A DNA stretch of 64,000 nucleotides. Origin: Clostridia bacterium. Its GTDB lineage: Bacteria; Bacillota_A; Clostridia; Christensenellales; Aristaeellaceae. The position numbers and the translations under genes were made by a program. The stretch lies in assembly GCA_017938645.1 (NCBI GenBank), contig JAGBBE010000188.1, forward strand, positions 21,284 to 85,283, read 5' to 3'. How positions within the stretch are numbered: position 1 is the first letter of the stretch; each line of letters begins with the position of its first letter. Below are positions 61,601-64,000 of the stretch, one piece after another. The notes under the pieces were generated by a model. The model made no database searches. It was not told the DNA's origin and was given only the letters and a program-made list of their open reading frames with translations.

Positions 61601-64000
61601 CGATGAGCATCACGTCATCACGCATTCCGCGCACCTGACGGAAGCCTTCCAGCGTGCCAGGTACAGCCTGAGATACGATGATAGCGTTCACATTGGGATC
61701 AGCAGCCAGGTCGGTGATCTTGGAGATGGTCTCTTCGATTCCTTCTTCGGGAAGGAACTGATCGGGGTAGTAATCAACGATCACGCGGTCTTCGCCATAC
61801 GTTTCCACCAGCTTCTGAGCAGCGATATACTCCTCCTGGCTCTGCGCTTCGGTTCCGGTCAGCACAGCGATTCGGGGCTGATAGACGCCCTCATACAGGG
61901 TGAAGTCCACCGGATCGAGCAGGATGGCGTAGCCGTTATCGTAGTCGTCGTTGGAAATGGAGGGGCTGCCGAACTTGGCATTGAACATCTGACGCAGCGC
62001 ATCGCCGTCGTGAGCTTCCAGCTGGCCCTGAGCATAAGCCGCGGCATACTGGCCGGCCACTTCGATGATACCCATGTTCACAGGAGAAGCCCAGGTGGAG
62101 AAACGTCCGGCTGCGCCGTACTCAGACAACGCATTGGCAATTTCACGCAGAGCCGCTTTGGAGTTCATGTCCAGTTCAAGATTCAGACCCAGCGTTTCGG
62201 GGAAGCCGTGGAACGGGCTGGGACAGCAGGGCTGCGGATAGTAAGCGTTGCTATATTCGAGCACAGCCTGCTGCAGCGTTGTCTGCACACCGCACTGGGT
62301 AGCAAAGAACGCGATTTTCTGATCGGCATATTCCTCAGCCATTTCTGCAGTATTTTGGGCAATGAAGTTATTTGCGCCGGCAAAGTTGCTGGCAGGATCG
62401 GGCATGGAGACGCTGATCACATTGATTCCGAGTTCTTCGCCAAGGGCAACAAGCTGCTGATAGCGCGCATTCACAGCTTCCAGAGCCATGTGACGCTCGA
62501 AGGAGTAGTGAACAAGCACGTCCACTTCCCATCCGCTGAGGGTCTCCATAATGGTCTGAGCCTGAGCCGCCTCGTCAGAGTACAGCATCATGTCAGCCTG
62601 TGCGGACACATCGTCAAACGCTTCCTGCGGCATGCCGGAGATGAGCAGCACATCGTCGCGCATCTCGCGGACTGCTTCGAAACCATTCACCGTGCCGGGC
62701 ACGGAAGGCGCCACGATGATCGCCTTCACCATTTCGTCTTCGGCAAGCTCGGCAATCAGCGCCGTGGTGTCGTCGGCCGCTTCCACGAAGTTGTCAGGAA
62801 AGGTCTTCACGATTACATGCTCGTCGCCAAAGGTCTGGGCAACCTTCATAGCGGCAACATGCTCTTCGCTGCTATGAAACACGGAACTTACAACCACGCC
62901 AATCTTCCAGGGATCAGCGACATGCAGTCGGATCTCCTTGAAGAGCATGTAGTTGCCAATCCACGCAGCAACCGTGATGGTGTACTCACCGGGTTCATCG
63001 AAGTCCACGCGGATGCCATCGTCAGCATTTTCCTCATCGTGGAAGAACTCAAATCCGGGCAGACGTTCCAGATTTTCGTCCGGCCACAGTTCAAGATGCA
63101 CAGCCGCGTTCTCGGGAATGTAACCTTCGCTGAAGCGGATCTCGCTGTGCCGCAGCTCAAAGTGATCGCCGGCAACCAGGTTGTAGTCCTCTTCCGGTAC
63201 GATCAGGTCTTCGGGCAGACCTTCGGGCAGTTCTTCAACGTGCAGAGTGATTTCCTCTTCGAGCACCACTCCGGTAGGCAGAACCGCCTTGATCACGTAA
63301 GTGGTTTCTCCCGTCGTATTTACGTTTTCAGAGGCGAAGTTCGCACCCAGCTTGCGCTCCCAGTAGCTCGAAACGAACACATCGCCCACGGTCTCTTCGT
63401 CGGCATTCTTCGGCGTGATCGTCCAAACGATGTCTTCATCTTCAAAGACATTGAAGTTCTGGATGTACGCGTTGCCGATTCTGCACTGACCGTTCACGCC
63501 GGTGTATACGGGGTCGATCATATGGTTGACGTCCATGTAGACGTTTTCCATACCATCGCCCACAGTGATGTGGATGGTTCGGATCAGCTTGTAGGTGTTG
63601 ATCAGAAGAGCCACGGTGAACTCGTAGCGTCCCTCATTGTGGAAACGTACGGTAACGCCGCCTTCTTCCTCGTTCCACATAACCTCCTGATCGTAGAAGG
63701 TTCCGAAGGGATCCCAGTACTCGTAGTGCAGGGCAGCGCCTTCAGGCACCACGCCGTCGCCTTCGGCGATGGTCAGATCGCAATCGCGGATCACAAACTC
63801 ATCGTTCACGTTAAAGAACAGGTTATCGCTGGGAACCTGCAGCGCAGTGGGCAGGTTCCCGGGCATTTCAACAACATTCAGCGTGAAGTCCGTATAAGTT
63901 TCAAACCCATGAGTGGAGCGGAAATGGATCCGGAACTCCATCTCGCCGGTTTCGCCGGAGAAGCTGTCAACGTGGATGTTTGCGCCGTCTCGCTCATCCC
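58671..64000 (-). CDS. Giant multi-receptor protein: beta modules, three DUF3798 domains and a sugar-binding domain (partial)
   Basis: The frame is open to the right edge, so at least 1775 residues are encoded and the N-terminus is missing. Numbering from the Met at 63941: residues 1-343 are beta-rich modules, in which 31-128 resembles 244-343. Residues 346-688, 689-1036 and 1037-1378 are three DUF3798-like domains with VPGTxxGF, VHYSFxRH, QPCCPSPxHGF and RxST motifs. Residues 1381-1756 are a family 1 solute-binding domain closely matching the protein at 40872 (AYPMTSDNGYFMYYDKS and QYPGEYW are shared). No C-terminal anchor or sorting signal is visible, so export and anchoring signals should lie at the missing N-terminus. 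I know of no described protein with this layout. A role as a surface-bound, multi-ligand capture protein is inference. Confidence 0.88.
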   Translation of the reverse strand, partial: DERDGANIHVDSFSGETGEMEFRIHFRSTHGFETYTDFTLNVVEMPGNLPTALQVPSDNLFFNVNDEFVIRDCDLTIAEGDGVVPEGAALHYEYWDPFGTFYDQEVMWNEEEGGVTVRFHNEGRYEFTVALLINTYKLIRTIHITVGDGMENVYMDVNHMIDPVYTGVNGQCRIGNAYIQNFNVFEDEDIVWTITPKNADEETVGDVFVSSYWERKLGANFASENVNTTGETTYVIKAVLPTGVVLEEEITLHVEELPEGLPEDLIVPEEDYNLVAGDHFELRHSEIRFSEGYIPENAAVHLELWPDENLERLPGFEFFHDEENADDGIRVDFDEPGEYTITVAAWIGNYMLFKEIRLHVADPWKIGVVVSSVFHSSEEHVAAMKVAQTFGDEHVIVKTFPDNFVEAADDTTALIAELAEDEMVKAIIVAPSVPGTVNGFEAVREMRDDVLLISGMPQEAFDDVSAQADMMLYSDEAAQAQTIMETLSGWEVDVLVHYSFERHMALEAVNARYQQLVALGEELGINVISVSMPDPASNFAGANNFIAQNTAEMAEEYADQKIAFFATQCGVQTTLQQAVLEYSNAYYPQPCCPSPFHGFPETLGLNLELDMNSKAALREIANALSEYGAAGRFSTWASPVNMGIIEVAGQYAAAYAQGQLEAHDGDALRQMFNAKFGSPSISNDDYDNGYAILLDPVDFTLYEGVYQPRIAVLTGTEAQSQEEYIAAQKLVETYGEDRVIVDYYPDQFLPEEGIEETISKITDLAADPNVNAIIVSQAVPGTLEGFRQVRGMRDDVMLIAGLPQEDMQDMSDAADLMLLTDEAAQAVPIMDSCENWGVEVFVHYSFERHLNNGPISARCNKLAEKCGEMGIEFIEIDIPDPAVDGYDEMVNFIGPSVAQVMAEHEGKKVAFFSTNCGSQAALQNAVLSYDNAYYPQPCCPSPFHGFAESLELDLDLSGSPRNALRQIANALAEYDAVDRFSTGAESINMAFIELAGQYAMAYADGEIGLGADDGMIRQMINARLSNALIDNSIFHNGYMVVSAPVDFGQYAGVHAGKVAILTGSLNQGEEEYTAAMLAVERHGDDRVIVETYADNFYENTDQTADQIAAFAEDPNVSAIVVAQAVPGTLEGFRRVREMRSDVLLIAGMAQEDHFEMSDVADVMLFSEEPRQAGPIMDKCVEWGVDAIVHYSFDRHMSLELVKARHDEMKAIAERQEIEFIDITMPDPTVAGVQQARAFITENVPAVLTEYEGKKVAFFSTNCGVQAALQSAVIANENAYYPQPCCPSPTHGFQESLNLDLPLNDSAAAIRMVANALYEKGVIDRVSTGAVAINMAIIEVAVDYAIDYADGVVKNRNDEEIIFEMIDRSMNNPIADNYVHDNVYAITLGSENMMDYVTTDDVIQLWVSEGVMDFTADQLGTFQQENPEYDDLRIHLKSVNEGEVSDKLLRRAEFGADVFGFPHDQVFELYANDMLSPLTEENAQLVTENNDAGSVAAATMVNELYAYPMTSDNGYFMYYDKSIISDQMTLEEILAACEENNRTFHMELNSGWYQVAFFFGAGCELYFDTNANGEFTLCHANYASDNGVKALKSMIKVASSPAFRNGTAIELLGDMGAFVSGTWAAVDMQNLLGDNYAAMKLPTVDGYQMSAFSGYKMMGVKPQSSDHRQAACDALAMYLTSEDVQAARFEAVEWGPSNLNAQNTEALQNSEAHSALAAQMQYSVAQGQYPGEYWDLSFELGERVMSGSLNDKSDEELMEVLTQFQDEVSWVVIPQT
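59808..62906 (-). repeat. Three tandem DUF3798-coding units inside the giant gene
   Basis: Units of about 1.03 kb at 61878-62906, 60834-61877 and 59808-60833. They are diverged at the DNA level but keep identical short blocks, including the codons for QPCCPSP and HGF, near 62220, 61180 and 60140. Protein similarity among units is obvious along their full length. Confidence 0.85.

Noticed and set aside
59808..62906. CRISPR-like or mobile repeat array
   Set aside because: The repeats are about 1 kb, diverged, in frame, and encode a protein domain three times.

Overview
This 64 kb window looks like chromosomal DNA of a spore-forming, strictly fermentative Bacillota (Clostridia-type; possibly an uncultured gut lineage, which I cannot name from sequence alone). 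The basis is: a classical dcw cell-wall/division cluster with mraZ, divIB and a PASTA-containing SpoVD/PBP2-type transpeptidase; sporulation genes (cotJA/JB/JC, ytfJ/gerW, dacF type); a split transketolase; near-consensus sigma-A promoters with strong AGGAGG-type ribosome sites; and an F-type ATPase rotor with Na+-type ligands. Coding regions prefer G/C at third positions, so many long antisense open frames exist; they were treated as shadows. No tRNA, rRNA, CRISPR array, IS element or prophage was seen, and no gene-free stretch exceeds about 300 bases (the largest are about 256 bp before atpI and about 300 bp before mraZ).

Layout. 1-3034: murQ (partial), anmK and nagZ-like genes, a peptidoglycan-recycling operon. 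3089-3697: a SAM methyltransferase. 3899-10987: the complete atpIBEFHAGDC operon from one promoter. 11134-13242 (minus): cyclase-family hydrolase, upp, nucleotidyltransferase. 13336-16905: polyprenyl-phosphate sugar transferase, sugar nucleotidyltransferase and galE (surface glycan). 17002-30528 (minus): the dcw cluster mraZ-ftsL-pbp-murE-mraY-murD-ftsW-murA-divIB-ftsA-ftsZ, lacking rsmH, murF, murG and murC/B at their usual places. 30827-34287: metallophosphoesterase, zinc-ribbon protein, CAP-domain protein, cotJC and a fused cotJA-cotJB, and a small unknown gene. 34339-36584 (minus): kduI, degV, marR. 36719-43739 (minus): a maltodextrin-type ABC importer (ATPase, two permeases, binding protein) and a secreted alpha-amylase. 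43836-45986 (minus): dacF, ytfJ, ytfI. 46162-50054: an Hsp70, a DUF5685 protein, a J-domain/TPR/Cys-rich protein and a zinc-ribbon membrane protein. 50167-53252: three consecutive M42 aminopeptidases. 53331-55868 (minus): vWA protein, PP2C phosphatase and Hanks-type kinase, a TerY-P-like triad. 56011-58581: a membrane protein and a two-subunit transketolase.

The most unusual object is the gene at 58671-64000 (minus), which runs off the right edge. Its at least 1775 residues combine beta-rich modules, three tandem DUF3798 periplasmic-binding-like domains of about 345 residues, and a C-terminal ABC-type sugar-binding domain clearly paralogous to the binding protein at 40872-42074. Solute-binding proteins are normally single-domain, so a four-receptor chain is the best candidate for something undescribed.

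Other points of note: a two-carboxylate Na+-type c-subunit; a likely hairpin over the ribosome site of the division transpeptidase; twin palindromes at the marR promoter; two dyads around the sugar-binding-protein promoter; and the loss of rsmH from between mraZ and ftsL.
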